Source: Gordius sp. MW1 (Eukaryota; Nematomorpha; Gordioida; Gordea; Gordiidae). Taken from it: a stretch of 64,000 bases of DNA. The notes below the pieces were generated by a model. It was not told where the DNA came from. It saw nothing but the letters and a program-made list of their open reading frames with translations, and did not search any database. Shown one piece after another: positions 22,358 to 33,923 of this stretch. Position 1 is the first letter of the stretch, and every line of letters starts with the position of its first letter. Position numbers and translations under genes: made by a program. Where the stretch lies: assembly GCA_964036665.1 (NCBI GenBank), contig OZ038526.1:1364001-1428000 (forward strand). Reading direction: 5' to 3'.

Positions 22358-23773
22358 CTAAATTTTCCGTTGATGTCTCGTTGATTGGTATTGCGATTGG
22401 CCATCTCGTAAAGAGATCGATGGCTGTAAAATATGGGTGTAGTGAGATGAAGGTGGTAAAGGGCCTACCACATCCAAATGCACGTGACTGAACCTCTCGT
22501 CGGTGTCGTCAAAAATGCCGGGTGAAGTGATGCTGTGTTTGTTCACCTTAGATTTTTGACATTTTATGCATTCTCTTGTCCAATTCCGAATATCTTTGTT
22601 CATTGATGGCCACACAAAACTGCGAGTAATGAGTTTTGGAGTTGCCCGAATCCCGGGATGTGAGAGAGAGTGAAAGTGGTTGAGGAAATTTTTCCTCAGT
22701 CTTGTAGGTATAAGTGGTCGCGGTGCACCTGTAGATATGTCACACAGAATGTCTTTTTGACAACTGGGGCTTTTTAATTTCACAAGACGCAAAGATTTTG
22801 TGTTAAGCAGTAACTCCGGATCATCCATTTGGTTCATAACTATTTGGTTGTCATTAGGACATAAAGGTAGAGTTAGAGACGTTATGTCTGACCAAGATAA
22901 TGTGTCCGCTGTAATGTTACTATTACCTTTTACAAAGCGAATGTCGGTACTGAATTGCGAGATATAATCCAAATGTCGAATCTCTCTGGGTGAGTAACGA
23001 TCAACTTTTGCCTGGAAAGCATAAATTAAAGGTTTATGATCCGTAAATATAGTGAAATGACGTCCTTCCAGTATGTGTTTGAAATGTTTAATCGCCAGAA
23101 AAATAGCTAGTAATTCTCGTCCAAATGTACTATAGCGTGTTTGAGCTGCTAATAGTTTTTGAGAAAAAAAAGCTAATGGTTGTTGTTTGTTATCAATTAC
23201 TTGGTGTAAAACTCCCCCTACTGCTATGTTCGAAGCATCTGTGGTTAACGTTAACCAACAGTTTGGTTTTAAAAATCCTAAATTAGTTGCTTTAATTATA
23301 CTTTGTTTTAGGAGATTAAATAAATTAATTTCTGCGTCCGTTATTTTAATCTCTTTCTCATCATTGTTTAATAGGTCGGTAAGTGGTTTCGAAATTGAAG
23401 CACAATTTGGTATAAACCGTCTATAAAAATTCACCATACCTAAAAAACGCTTCAAACTCTTCATTGTTTGAGGAATCGGAAAATCTCTAATCGCATCAAT
23501 TTTGTCTGACAAGGGGCGTATGCCATTTTGATCGACGTGATGACCAAGAAAGTTTAATGATCTTACCCCCAAAGAACATTTTGATAGATTTATCCGAATA
23601 CCGTATGTTTTTAATCGTTTAAAAACTGTTGCGAGGTGTAATTTGTGTGCATGTTCTGTGGAACTGGCGATAAGGATATCATCAATGTAGGCGTACACAA
23701 AATCCAAACCATTAAAAATGTCATCTATGAGGCGCTGAAATGTTTGTGCTGCGTTCCGAACTCCGAAAGGCAT
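22358..23773 (-). pseudogene. Gypsy RT (C-terminal half), RNase H and integrase zinc domain
   Basis: A 471-codon open frame. It starts with MPFGVRNAAQTFQRLIDDIF and the catalytic YIDD at residues 29-32. It then runs into RNase H with LTTDASNIAVGGVLHQ, FGRELLAIFLAIKHFKHILE and FTDHKPLIYAF. The integrase HHCC zinc domain follows (HFHSLSHPGIRATP ... CIKCQKSK), then HLDVVGPLPP with the first catalytic Asp near residue 434. Sense is lost just after. Upstream it joins the 24,072-23,776 frame by a one-base shift near 23,774. The methionine at the start is internal to the RT, not a true start. Confidence 0.9.
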
Positions 23774-23775
23774 CT

Positions 23776-24110
23776 TTAAAACTCAAACAGCCCAAAAGGT
23801 GTTGTGATTGCGGTCTTCGGGATGTCCTCTGGTGCCACCGGAATTTGATGGTAAGCTTTTACCAAATACAACTTTGAAAAAATGAATTTGCCTGTTAGAT
23901 TTAAAGTAAAATCATGTAAATGTGGTATCGGGTATTTATCAGGTCTTGTTGCGTAATTAAGCATTCTAAAATCTCCACATGGACGCCATGTCCCTGGGGC
24001 CTCTTTTGGGACCATGTGTGAGGGGGATGACCATTTACTATGTGAAGGACGTATTATACCTAATCTCCTCATTTCTTCAAATTCTTTTTTTGCTATTTGA
24101 AATTTTTCGG
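23776..24110 (-). pseudogene. Gypsy RT, N-terminal half
   Basis: This segment carries the fingers and first palm motifs: [39 protein letters not shown] and [15 protein letters not shown], then [15 protein letters not shown], where the usual catalytic Asp of the 'S.lDL..aYHQ' box reads as Tyr. It ends GLFEF before a stop made by a one-base deletion. The catalytic substitution and the deletion together mark it as dead. Confidence 0.85.
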
Positions 24111-24175
24111 GGTTTAAACGTCGTGGAGAAGGATCGCTGGTCCTTTTGTTATTATATGGTGTTTGGTATTATGTT

Positions 24176-24615
24176 TCACTTTGTCATTAAAATTCGGTGG
24201 CTTGGTAATATCCGGTGTTTTAATATGGAGTAAAAATCATTATTTTGTGAAATTGGGCTGCTAATGGGATTAGTTATATTTGATACTTTTAGAGAAAAAT
24301 TTTGTGGATTAATTAGGCGTTTATTTTTAATATCAATTATTAAACCAAAATATGATATAAAATCAGAACCTAAAAGAGGTGAATGTACATCTGCTATCAA
24401 AAATGTCCATTTGAATTCTCGTTTTAAACCTATATCTAATGATAACGATATTTTCCCAAAAGTATTTATATCGATCGAATTTGCTGCTTTTAAACATATA
24501 TCGTTTAATGTTACCTTCATTTTAGTGGTAGGTGGTATTACACTGATTTGCGCTCCAGTGTCAATCAAATAGCGGAGCCCTGATATTTTGTCAAATACGT
24601 AGAAAAGGCGATTAT
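24176..24615 (-). pseudogene. Gypsy aspartic protease
   Basis: The minus-strand frame reads FYVFDKISGLRYLIDTGAQI then SVIPPT. The DTGA is the catalytic triplet of retroviral-type aspartic proteases. LLGSDFISYFGLIID follows, matching the usual second conserved block. It lies between gag and RT, as expected. It is separated from gag by a frame change near 24,640 and from the RT by a degenerate linker (24,175-24,110). Confidence 0.85.
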
Positions 24616-24643
24616 TTGTTATGGCCGGATCCAGCTATCGCCT

Positions 24644-25411
24644 TTACTGGTAGGCCTGCCTTTTTAACCCTTTTCCAAAATAACATGGTTGAACACATTT
24701 CCTGGCCTTTGATCCCCAGGTGTCATGGTACCAGCACCAGGGTCTGTCGCTCAAAATCCCAGGTGGGCGAAAAGGGGTCTGGGTTTGACCTAACTTTTCT
24801 AATGTCCTTTTTAGAGCAGATAAAACATCTGTTAGTTCTTTAGGGTGTGCATCGGTGGAGTGTTTTTTTTGGTTATGAATGTTATTAACATAATTAGTTT
24901 TCTTGGCCAGCACGATGCGGTCGGCTGTTTCCGTTAATTTCTCCAGTGCAGTATCTTCAGTAAACGAGACTAATATGGGAATTAGTTCACAAAATAATTT
25001 ATTGAGCCAGAGTTCCTTTAGAATCTTTTGGTCAAGAACGTATGTTCCCACTAAACTCTTCATGTATCGCAAAAGTTGAGATGGGGATCTATCCCCTAAA
25101 TCCACTGCCGTTAGGAATTCCATCAATCTTGATTCATCGGAGTCGCCTACCCTCTTGATAAGTGCTTGTTTGAGTTTCTGAAATGGTTGATCAGGTGGGA
25201 CATTAATGATTAAATCCTCCACTTCCTCAGCGATTTTGGGAGGTAATGTCTCAAGAATATAACTAAATTTTAATTTCTCAGAGGTAATTCTTCTTGCCTG
25301 AAATACGGCTTCTGCCTGAGCTAGCCAAATTCTAACATTTCTGCGGTAAAATGTGGATATTTTCAGTTGGATAGTTGCTTCACATCCCTCTTTCTCTGTA
25401 GAATTTTCCAT
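24644..25411 (-). pseudogene. Gypsy gag
   Basis: 255 codons from ATG at 25,411. The N-terminus has KISTFYRRNVRIWLAQAEAV and FQARRIT; mid-protein has FSYILETLPPKIAEEVEDLI; further on comes SRLMEFLTAVDLGDRSPSQL. These are typical of gag capsid regions of arthropod gypsy elements (retrotransposon gag fold). The C-terminal WCWYHDTWGSKARKCVQPC is the Cys/His-rich end often seen in this group instead of a CCHC knuckle. It forms the particle that packages element RNA. The frame itself is intact, but the rest of the element is not. Confidence 0.85.
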
Positions 25412-25576
25412 TTTAAAAAGAGATGATTGTTTGCGAGCAATAACTAATTAATTCGTGAGATTGTTGGAGGGAAAAAAGAACGATTGCTACGAATCGGATG
25501 TCGAATTTTTTATCCGGCAACAATAACAAACGAAAATCTGTGGATGCGTTGTAAAATTCCTCCAGCTAAAATATTA

Positions 25577-25960
25577 TGTTAACAAGGAAGTGGATTTTAG
25601 CACATCAGGCCCGAAGGAAAGGTACAAACTATTGCCGTCTTCCCTGTTCTGGTATCCTCCTTCACTAAGGGGCTTGAAGTGCAACTGCAGCTGGATTCAC
25701 AAGACTTTCGTGAAATTCAATTATTAGGTCAGGACTGGGATTCAATGTTGACAATAATGCAAGATAGAAAATTATGGTAGAGTTCTCAAAGAACCAACTA
25801 TCCTCTCTTTCAACTACAAAGCCGCATCATTCGTAATAAACGCTCACCCAGAATATTCTATTTAATTCTTATATATATGGGTATTACAAATAAAATAAAC
25901 ATGCCATAATTACACTGCATATTAATCAAATTTGTTATAGGAACATTACACACGTTGTCA
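25577..25960. other. Possible 5' LTR remnant or flanking sequence
   Basis: Read from the minus strand, a TATATATAAG box (about 25,870) and a TTGTTAACA end at 25,577 would suit an LTR, but no second copy is present to prove it. On the plus strand, about 57 codons from 25,607 follow an upstream ttttag and read QTIAVFPVLVSSFTKGLEVQ and LQLDSQDFREIQLLGQDW. I do not recognise this peptide. Confidence 0.3.
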
Positions 25961-26047
25961 CCAGCGTGGCCGTATGCCCCATTTGGCGTGAGAAGGGGCC
26001 CAACCATAGATTGCACTTACTAAGCTCTTGGGCGTCTTCGCGGCAAT

Positions 26048-27380
26048 CATACATACATACATACATACATACATACATACATACATACATACATACATAC
26101 ATACATACATACATACATACATACATACATACATACATACATACATACATACATACATACATACATACATACATACATACATACATACATACATACATAC
26201 ATACATACATACATACATACATACATACATACATACATACATACATACATACATACATACATACATACATACATACATACATACATACATACATACATAC
26301 ATACATACATACATACATACATACATACATACATACATACATACATACATACATACATACATACATACATACATACATACATACATACATACATACATAC
26401 ATACATACATACATACATACATACATACATACATACATACATACATACATACATACATACATACATACATACATACATACATACATACATACATACATAC
26501 ATACATACATACATACATACATACATACATACATACATACATACATACATACATACATACATACATACATACATACATACATACATACATACATACATAC
26601 ATACATACATACATACATACATACATACATACATACATACATACATACATACATACATACATACATACATACATACATACATACATACATACATACATAC
26701 ATACATACATACATACATACATACATACATACATACATACATACATACATACATACATACATACATACATACATACATACATACATACATACATACATAC
26801 ATACATACATACATACATACATACATACATACATACATACATACATACATACATACATACATACATACATACATACATACATACATACATACATACATAC
26901 ATACATACATACATACATACATACATACATACATACATACATACATACATACATACATACATACATACATACATACATACATACATACATACATACATAC
27001 ATACATACATACATACATACATACATACATACATACATACATACATACATACATACATACATACATACATACATACATACATACATACATACATACATAC
27101 ATACATACATACATACATACATACATACATACATACATACATACATACATACATACATACATACATACATACATACATACATACATACATACATACATAC
27201 ATACATACATACATACATACATACATACATACATACATACATACATACATACATACATACATACATACATACATACATACATACATACATACATACATAC
27301 ATACATACATACATACATACATACATACATACATACATACATACATACATACATACATACATACATACATACATACATAC
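26048..27380. repeat. (CATA)n microsatellite, 1,333 bp without visible interruption
   Basis: Every line of sequence from 26,048 to 27,380 keeps the same four-base phase, about 333 units. All long open frames across it (Tyr-Ile-His-Thr or Tyr-Val-Cys-Met repeats) are artefacts of a period-4 repeat read in threes. A shorter run, tacatacatacatacatata, recurs at 27,566-27,585 on the far side of repeat X. Confidence 0.97.
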
Positions 27381-27403
27381 TTTATATATAAAGATGACGT
27401 CAT

Positions 27404-27560
27404 TATTGTATATGATGCTATAAATGAAACTGGCCGGGAAATGTCCGATATTTAAAACGAAAAGTATTTAAGGAATCTGAAAAAGCTATTTTACCCCTGG
27501 CCGCCCTGGGCATCTACGGCTAAATTTTCGCGCGAATCGGGCCGGTAGTTTCAGAATTTA
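27404..27560. repeat. Dispersed repeat X, copy 2
   Basis: Matches 1,849-2,020 with scattered differences. It is bounded by (CATA)n tracts on both sides, so it either inserted into a microsatellite or carries one as part of its own end. Confidence 0.6.
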
Positions 27561-27589
27561 GCCCTTACATACATACATACATATACTTT

Positions 27590-28083
27590 ACCTTATGTTT
27601 ATATATATAGATTAACCCTATTAGATCAGGAAGCCAAAAAATTCTTGATTCGCCCACATTTTAATTAAATATTAATGTATAAGTGAATTTAGAAGAGATT
27701 AGTTCAGTGGCGAGCCAAGGCAAACATTTAAAAACATTTGGTTGCTTAATAAATATAATAAAATGAGATAAAAGTACGACTAAGTGCAAAAAAAATTAAG
27801 ACACTTATAAAAGCTTTAAAATTCATAAATATACCTAATATTTAATATAAAATTTTCTACAAAAGCGCCGTTAACCAGATAAATTTCTTTGTCTGAATTA
27901 ACTTGTTTATATGTCAAAAAACTTGTTTGAGCATTTTTCACACAAAATGCTGGTCCTCCACACGTTGTAAATAAAAGTATCGATATCCCTTTAATATCTT
28001 GAAATTTTTCAGCTATAACCTTACGATGATAACAAATTTAAAAAACCTGACATTGAATAAATGATTAGCAAATAACAGTGAAA
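27590..28083. other. No gene recognised
   Basis: AT-rich sequence between repeat X and the poly(T) that marks the 3' end of LINE copy B. Nothing assignable. Confidence 0.5.
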
Positions 28084-28153
28084 GTTGACGAGTTCTTTTT
28101 TTTTTTTAATTATACTATCTTTTATTAAATGAAACTATATACTACTATAAAAA

Positions 28154-29119
28154 TTATATGCGAGGTAAACATTCAAAAATTGCGATCGCGTTGAAATGAC
28201 AAATTACAATTCCGATTTTCTGTTTTAAAAAAAAAGTTTCCCTTTTGTCAAGGGTATTGGCAGCTATACGGCGCCCCAATTCTTTCAGGAGGGCTTGGGT
28301 TTTAGGACCTATTGTTGTAAGGGTAGTGGTCACTATAGGGCAGAAAAGGAGTGAGGAATTAAGTTCTGTGTATTTAGCTGACTTTATTCTTTCAGAATCG
28401 ACAAGGGGGTCTTTGTTTTGGTTTGAGGGTGCAAAGGCATCCGGACAAGTGTAGTCCCATGCTGGGCATAGCCCTTTTGCCCATGGGATGAGGGTCTGTC
28501 CATCGGGTCTCTTCTTGTGGCTAAGGCAAAGACCATTAGGCTCCAATTGGGAGGGAAAGCCAGCCTTATTGAATGTCTTCTGTAGAAGAGCATTAACAGA
28601 TGTGTGACGTAAAAATCTGGCCTTATTAAATTTGCAATGTAGGCCGTGATGACCTTTTTTACTTACAGATGAGCCACATAAGTTGCATTGATGGGGGGCA
28701 ACTATACCACAACCTAGGCGGAGCCCTGTTGCGATCCTGAACTTGTTGTTTGAAAGTTGAAGGTCATGGGTCCGACTTGGGATGGCCTCCAACGACTCGT
28801 GGCCGGACCTTGATGCAAAACTTCTTAAAGCTGGTAACTCCTCCAACGAAGCGCCCGATATAAGAGTTTTAAGGGCATGGTCGTAGAGAGGAGTGTTCCA
28901 ACTTTTTTGAGAGTTTATGGTAGGGAATGGAGTGTTACGGTCGGACAAAGAGCTCCACATGTCGAGAGCGATTTGGGTAAAGGGATCTGGTTGATCGATT
29001 ATTTTGTCGATGATTGGTTTGGCTGAAAGTCGACTCGAATGAAGGCCGACAAAGCTACTAGAGGGGGTCATCTCAGGCCCAAACCACCATATTTTGTGGA
29101 GAGACATGCTTGTTTCCAT
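28154..29119 (-). pseudogene. LINE copy B: zinc finger plus restriction-like endonuclease
   Basis: 321 codons. Residues 145-162 hold CNLCGSSVSKKGHHGLHC (C-x2-C-x8-H-x4-C), the zinc motif that precedes the endonuclease in R2-like elements. RPDG at 204-207, WDYTCPD at 221-227 and SERIKSAKY at 242-250 fit the PD-(D/E)xK type nuclease core. The C-terminus reads FLKQKIGIVICHFNAIAIF. The domain nicks target DNA for target-primed reverse transcription. The starting Met is internal: the preceding frame overlaps at 29,068-29,292. Confidence 0.8.
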
Positions 29120-30075
29120 TGGGGCCCTGTAAAAGAAAGGTATGTGATTTCCTCGACTACACCTTTGAGTTTTTGGTCGAATATAGATGGAGCATTAGGA
29201 TTTAAAAATGAGGTGGATGACCTGAAGATATGATTTATCTTAGGTAAAGAATAGCAGTTTTTAATTAAAAAGAAAGCCTGGTGGGCTGGCAATTAAGAAA
29301 GGAGGGGTTTGATTTCTACTAGTTTTTGTATTGTCTCTGTTAATGACTTGTTACAAGGGTGTGAGCCACCTACGGGAGATCCTAAAGGCGTTAGTTCGTT
29401 AGGGTGAATATGTTTGAAAGCGTCAAAGTATGGGTCTAGGCTTAAAGAGTCAGTATTGTTTTTGCAAACCTCGGTCTTGCTATGATTTAGATGGAGACCA
29501 ATTTTTGAAGCCTCGACTTCTAGATAAGAGAGGGCTTCTTTGACGTCTTCGGCATTTCCCTTGATGGTACCATCGTCTAGGTACCACAAGTTGAGGGATA
29601 GATTATATTTAGAGGCTAGGTCTTCAGTCAGGGATTTTATACCTAGGCAGAATAGTAGGGGGCCTAGCGGGTCTCCTTGTTGAATGCCGTCACTCGATGC
29701 AATTATTTTGGAATTAAAGTTGAGCATGGAAGTAGGAGCGTAGCATGCGTTAAGGAAAATGGAGTACTCGGGAAGATATTTGTAAGCCTCGGTTAAGAAG
29801 TGTGACCTGTAGATCGTGTTAAATGCGTTTTTGAAGTCAATCTTAGCTAGGATCGAATGGTCGGGATGGGCTAGGGCTATGCGAACAGCGTGAGAGGCGA
29901 TTTCACAACCACCCTTGATTCCGAAACCTAGTTGGATAGGAGCTAATTGATCTGCAATGTCGGATTTTACTCGTGCAATGATAAGTTTGCAGCATATGCA
30001 TCTAAAAATTGAACCCATGGCAATTGGACGAAGGCCACCATCAGGTTTGGTAAGAGATATTAAGGTGGCCCCCAA
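29068..30075 (-). pseudogene. LINE copy B: reverse transcriptase domain
   Basis: Two adjoining minus-strand frames. The 260-codon frame (30,075-29,293) has the RT blocks ISLTKPDGGLRPIAMGSIFR, then KIDFKNAFN (78-86), GIQQGDPLGPLLF (130-142) and the catalytic YLDD (165-168) in NLWYLDDGTIKG. A stop at 29,292 precedes MPAHQAFFLIKNCYSLPKIN, which belongs to the thumb-side region and links to the endonuclease frame. YLDD instead of the common FADD is usual in several RLE lineages. Confidence 0.85.
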
Positions 30076-30102
30076 AAAAATAGGAAGAGATCGCGTCAGG
30101 TA

Positions 30103-30882
30103 CTAAGCCTTTAATAACCTGGTTAAGGAAGGTTGCTTGGGTGGATGTGAAGTATGTGAGGTCTTGTTAATTCTATTAAATGTGAAGCACTCTAAACCAG
30201 AACCTACTGAGGATTTTTTAAAAGAACCGATAGCCTCGAGAATTTCGGGCGATGTGAAGTCCTTGAAGGGGGAGTTGATTGTAGGGGGAAATCGGGAGCA
30301 ATTTCTTTCAGGGTGTTTAGTTTGTAAAGATTCGAAGGTTTCTTGAGTGTCTGGGGAAATTTTGCAGTCTGAATTGGCCAGGCGAAGGGCACCCTGGATG
30401 TCAAAGTGGTTGAGTTTTGAGGAAACTCGTTTGGCTCTTTGTTGAACTGATGTAATCTTATGGATGTGTGGCTCGTAAATAATGGGGGGTGATGAAACGT
30501 CCCATTTTGCTGAGTTTTGTTTAACCCAATTCGAGAGGGTAGCTTTGTAATTTGATGGTGGTATTGAAAGGACACGGGAAGTAAATTGAAAAAGGTTGGC
30601 CAAATGGAGGGTGCTGCTTGGGTCCATAGAGAGGTTTGAGCTGGCATCAGTAAGGGCAATTAGAACTTGATGTCTGGCACCTTTAGGGATGTTTTTTAGA
30701 ATCCTGTTAACAGGAGAATGAGGAATGTCTGAATATGTATTGGTGGTGGTGGTTTCGAGCGGGGAGTAGGTATTATGCAATAAATGGTTGTGAGTAGAGG
30801 TAGACCTCTTGGGGACTGTAGCTGCTGGATGTTTTTCAGAGCCTGGGCACCTCTGTTTTAATGGACCGTGAACGTAAATCAA
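30103..30882 (-). pseudogene. LINE copy B: N-terminal region
   Basis: A 259-codon frame rich in Ser, Thr and Pro, upstream of the RT. It includes NFDIQGALRLANSD-like and FTSPEILEAIGSFKKSSVGS motifs; the second resembles the 'K..s.Gp.G' lead-in to LINE RT domains. A frame change near 30,180 shifts the last part. The N-terminal zinc fingers expected of R2-like elements are not evident, so the true 5' end may be missing or lie in degenerate sequence above 30,882. Confidence 0.65.
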
Positions 30883-30950
30883 ATTAGAGAGGGTAATTGA
30901 AGCTAACCTTTAGCAGACGGCAGATTCCGGTTTGGGTTGTGGAGTTTGTG

Positions 30951-31305
30951 TTGTTCATGTAGAAGGATTATGGATATTTGGGATAAACCTGTAGTAGAGT
31001 AAAATGGCAGCTATTTTGATGTTTGGTATTCAACAGTTGGATTGTCATGGAAATAACTGTTAGGAGATATTGTTAAATGGTTTTTTTTGCCTCTGATAGG
31101 CGTAAAGGCTTGGTAAAGGCTAGAAAAAATAAACCCTTTGCCCGCTGCTTGCTTTAAATTTACTATTTATTCTTTAGCGACATTAACGTTTTACATCAAG
31201 TTTTTTCTATTAGCGGAAGCTAAAGCTAAGTTATACGAGGTGGATATAAAAAACGTAGATTGCAAAGAGACAAACTTTTCGTAGGGATATACCGTCCGTG
31301 AGGTT
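30951..31305. other. No gene recognised (possible LINE 5' UTR)
   Basis: Lies directly upstream of LINE copy B. It has no long frame and no match elsewhere in the window, so its status is open. Confidence 0.35.
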
Positions 31306-32060
31306 TATTAATTGCTCTGCAATTTATGGCTCGCCTTTGGTTGTCGTTCCGTCCTGTCCGTCCTGTCCAACTTGTAATTTTTGAATAATTTCCGTGGAAA
31401 TTTATACGGATTCTTAATGGCTGTGGGTGTGGACTTGTGCTTATGTAAAAGACTTTTATTTTGCTTTCGCAAATACAATAGTCACCGCTTTCTGGCTTTA
31501 CTTTTTCGACCACGCACGAGCACAAACTGTTTTTGTGCCAATTAGTTTAGGCAAATTGTCTAGGTTGTTGCTTTTTAACGGATGCTTATGAAATTGGCTA
31601 TAAAAATTTCCTGCCCATTAATGCTGACCGTTGCTTACTTCTAGTTTATCTGACTCCGGCTAGAGGTCAAAATTCGGTTTATTTATATTAATTTTTGCTG
31701 CTTTATGAATTTATTTTGATAATTTGTATATGCTGCTGCTTTATAACGTATGATTGCGAAATCGGCTAAATAAATTCCTGCAAATTAATGATGACCGTTG
31801 CTTACATCTTTTGTATGACCCAGTCAAAGGCCAAAATTCCTGTAAATTGCTATTTATATTTGGTGCTTTGTGAATTTATTTTGCCATTTTGCAAATTTAT
31901 TAGGATATTGCTACTGCTTACTTCTACTTTATCTGACCCCGGGCAAGCCAAAATCTATTTTTATTTTTCTGCAGGTTTTGGCATTTATGGTATCTTAGCT
32001 TTAAATATAGAAAATATAAATTATTTCTATCTCTCAGACACGCTCTTCATCTGGCTTGCC
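31306..32060 (+). mobile_element. HINE-B subfamily copy with its own tandem units
   Basis: It begins TTAATTGCTCTGCAATTTAT, one base different from the main HINE 5' end, followed by CGTCCTGTCCGTCCTGTCC. The internal part holds repeated units with ctttataacg..tg.., aaatcggctaaat and aattaatg.tgaccgttgct (about 31,560-31,960). Related sequence occurs at 14,040-14,290 and 57,570-57,955. No terminal hairpin was found, so the 3' end is uncertain. Confidence 0.6.
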
Positions 32061-32674
32061 TAAAATAAATTAAAAATGAGGTAACTAATAAATGTATTTA
32101 TATATGTTTTAAATTGCCAATTTTAACCATAATAGTTAAGCTGCGTTTTAATCGAGATGATCAGAAGCGTACAAAAACTTGAAAATAATGTTGGGGTGCA
32201 TGTTATTTTTACAATTCTAAATATATTTATTAAAATTCTATTGGCTTATGGTTATAAATTTCTTTCATCAGTAGCTTTTTCAACAAATATTAAAATCATT
32301 GGCGTAGTTAATAGAGCTGAAGTGGCCAAGGCTCCACCTAAATATTTTGTCCGGCCTCCACGCAAAGTTTCTTAACCAATTTAAGTTATTATCTGTGTAA
32401 AAATTGATAATGAAGATGTTTTGAATAAATCCAATTAGCTTCGTTTTTATGAACACGCATCACTATTCTAAGTAATAGGAGCTTAAAAGTAGCTCATAAT
32501 ATGTATAATTTTTGATAAAAGTCAATTCATAGGATTTGCAAGTAAAAAACGATCGGTCTGAAAAAACGCCATAGTTCCAGTTCATTTCATTTTAAATTAA
32601 TTCGAGAAGCACGAAGAGTTAATGCCTTCGCATTAATGTAACTCTTCAATTATTAGCTAATTAATGCTAATGTC
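32061..32674. other. No gene recognised
   Basis: AT-rich. The 72-codon frame at 32,157-32,375 has no recognisable domain or repeat family. Confidence 0.45.
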
Positions 32675-32841
32675 CATGGGCGTGGTGAGGGGGGCAAAGA
32701 GGGGCGGCTGCCCCCCTTTAAATCCAAAAATTTGTTGAAATTCACTAAAATTATGGCTCAAATTTCAAAAAAAGATCCTTTTTCCTCTCCCTAAATCATT
32801 ATTGTTCCCCCTTCCTAATCCCAATGCTGGCTAAGCCCGTG
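32675..32841. mobile_element. hAT-type MITE, degenerate copy
   Basis: Left end CATGGGCGTGG and right end GGCTAAGCCCGTG, with internal G- and C-rich blocks and length (167 bp) matching the 9,639 copy in reverse orientation. The flanking 8 bp on the two sides do not match, so the duplication has decayed or a junction is rearranged. Confidence 0.55.
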
Positions 32842-33267
32842 TTTTAACGTCAATTCTTACATATGTTTCTCTTTGATACAAATGTTCATCAGCCGTGTAT
32901 GTGCAAGGGTGTGCACACCAAAAGTCAACATTTCCTAAAATTCTTTGTCAAAACCAGACCCGGCCGATAATTAAAGCTAAATTATCCACCGCCAGGGCTT
33001 TTTTCATCTCTAATCCCCTTAAGTTAAGTTTGGTCTTGATGACAATGGTTTGATAATTTTTAACAAATGGAATAGTGGGCATAATATTTGTTTAATCCAG
33101 CATATTTCATAAAAAGAGCACAAACCCTTTAATTACCTTGCTCAGTGATCTGGACGTGCAATTAAATATCAGTGATTGGACATTTCGACATCCCACATTA
33201 TTTTCATCCCTAAATTCCTAGAAAAGTCAAAAAGTATGGGTTGAGCTTAGAGACCTGAACTCTCAGT

Positions 33268-33390
33268 CATGGGCGTAGCCAGCATTGGTATTTAAGGGGG
33301 CAATAATGTTTTAGGATATCATATATAGATTTACACTAATGTCCGAAACCCTCCCCCCCCCCCCTCCCAAAAAAAAGGTGAGGGCAAGGG
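33268..33390. mobile_element. hAT-type MITE, left end only
   Basis: CATGGGCGTAGCCAGCATTG and a following aagggggcaataatgtttta match the 9,639 copy for about 60 bp. Then comes a C-run and an A-run. No right terminus was found. Confidence 0.5.
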
Positions 33391-33923
33391 GAATTTTGTT
33401 AATTGTTAATAAAATAACCGGTCTAGATTTACAAAAATGTTGGGCCAAGCTCTTGTAATGCCTAAGTTTTTTTGCGGCCAATCTCAACTCAAATGCTTAA
33501 CAGCCCGGTGAGCCTATAAACTCTAAGATTGATATTCTTAGGTGCTAAACTTGTTAAATGCTTAAATATATCTGTATTCCTGTGCTTACCATTTGAGAAA
33601 GGACAATTACTCATGCGCAATCTTAAATAATAGTTTTTTTTTTAATATTTTAAATCCTTTGGACAGAAAAAATATTTTTTTAATTATAGATATGAGAACT
33701 TTGCAATGCAATTCCATACCATTAAGAAAGAAAGGGAACTAAATAGCCATAAAAAATTAGATCGCTTAAATTTTTGTTGGGAGATATTTTTAAGGTCTTA
33801 CGCTAGAAAAAATTCATACTTATTTGTAATAAATAATAGGATTGGGTTGTCGTAAAGTTAAGTTTTCAGATCAGCCCGGGCGGGCACCTTAGCAAGATTA
33901 ATTAGGACAGTTCGAGCTTAATG

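Larger units (their letters stand above)
21621..25576 (-). mobile_element. Ty3/gypsy LTR retrotransposon, decayed
   Basis: The minus strand encodes, in order from 25,411 down: gag, aspartic protease, reverse transcriptase, RNase H and integrase with its C-terminal GPY/F-like domain. This is the pol order of Ty3/gypsy. No envelope frame follows the integrase, so it is a retrotransposon and not a retrovirus-like copy. At least four frame breaks are visible. On the minus strand a possible 5' LTR end reads TTGTTAACA at 25,577, with AATATTTTAGCTGGAGG beyond it as a possible primer site, but no matching 3' copy was found. Confidence 0.9.
28088..30950 (-). mobile_element. RLE-type LINE, copy B (longest copy)
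   Basis: A minus-strand non-LTR retrotransposon with poly(A), seen as a T-run at 28,095-28,107, at its 3' end. It has an N-terminal region, an RT domain with YLDD, and a C-terminal CCHC zinc motif followed by a restriction-like endonuclease. This order is that of the R2/NeSL/Hero/Utopia-type lineages, not of APE-type LINEs. Three or more frame breaks (near 30,090, 29,292 and 29,070) inactivate it. Other copies in the window are at 94-648, 42,040-43,465 and 55,388-57,318. The 5' limit is uncertain; 30,950-31,290 may be 5' UTR. Confidence 0.85.

Noticed and set aside
25935..27455. Very long open frames of YIHT or YVCM repeats
   Set aside because: They are translations of the (CATA)n microsatellite in several frames and both strands.
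28245..28454. Recurrent 69-codon frame MSRVLAAIRRPNSF... in several LINE copies
   Set aside because: It is the antisense of the LINE endonuclease region; the sense strand carries the conserved domain motifs.
31226..31525. 99-codon minus-strand frame
   Set aside because: It crosses the start of a HINE-B element and has no conserved features.
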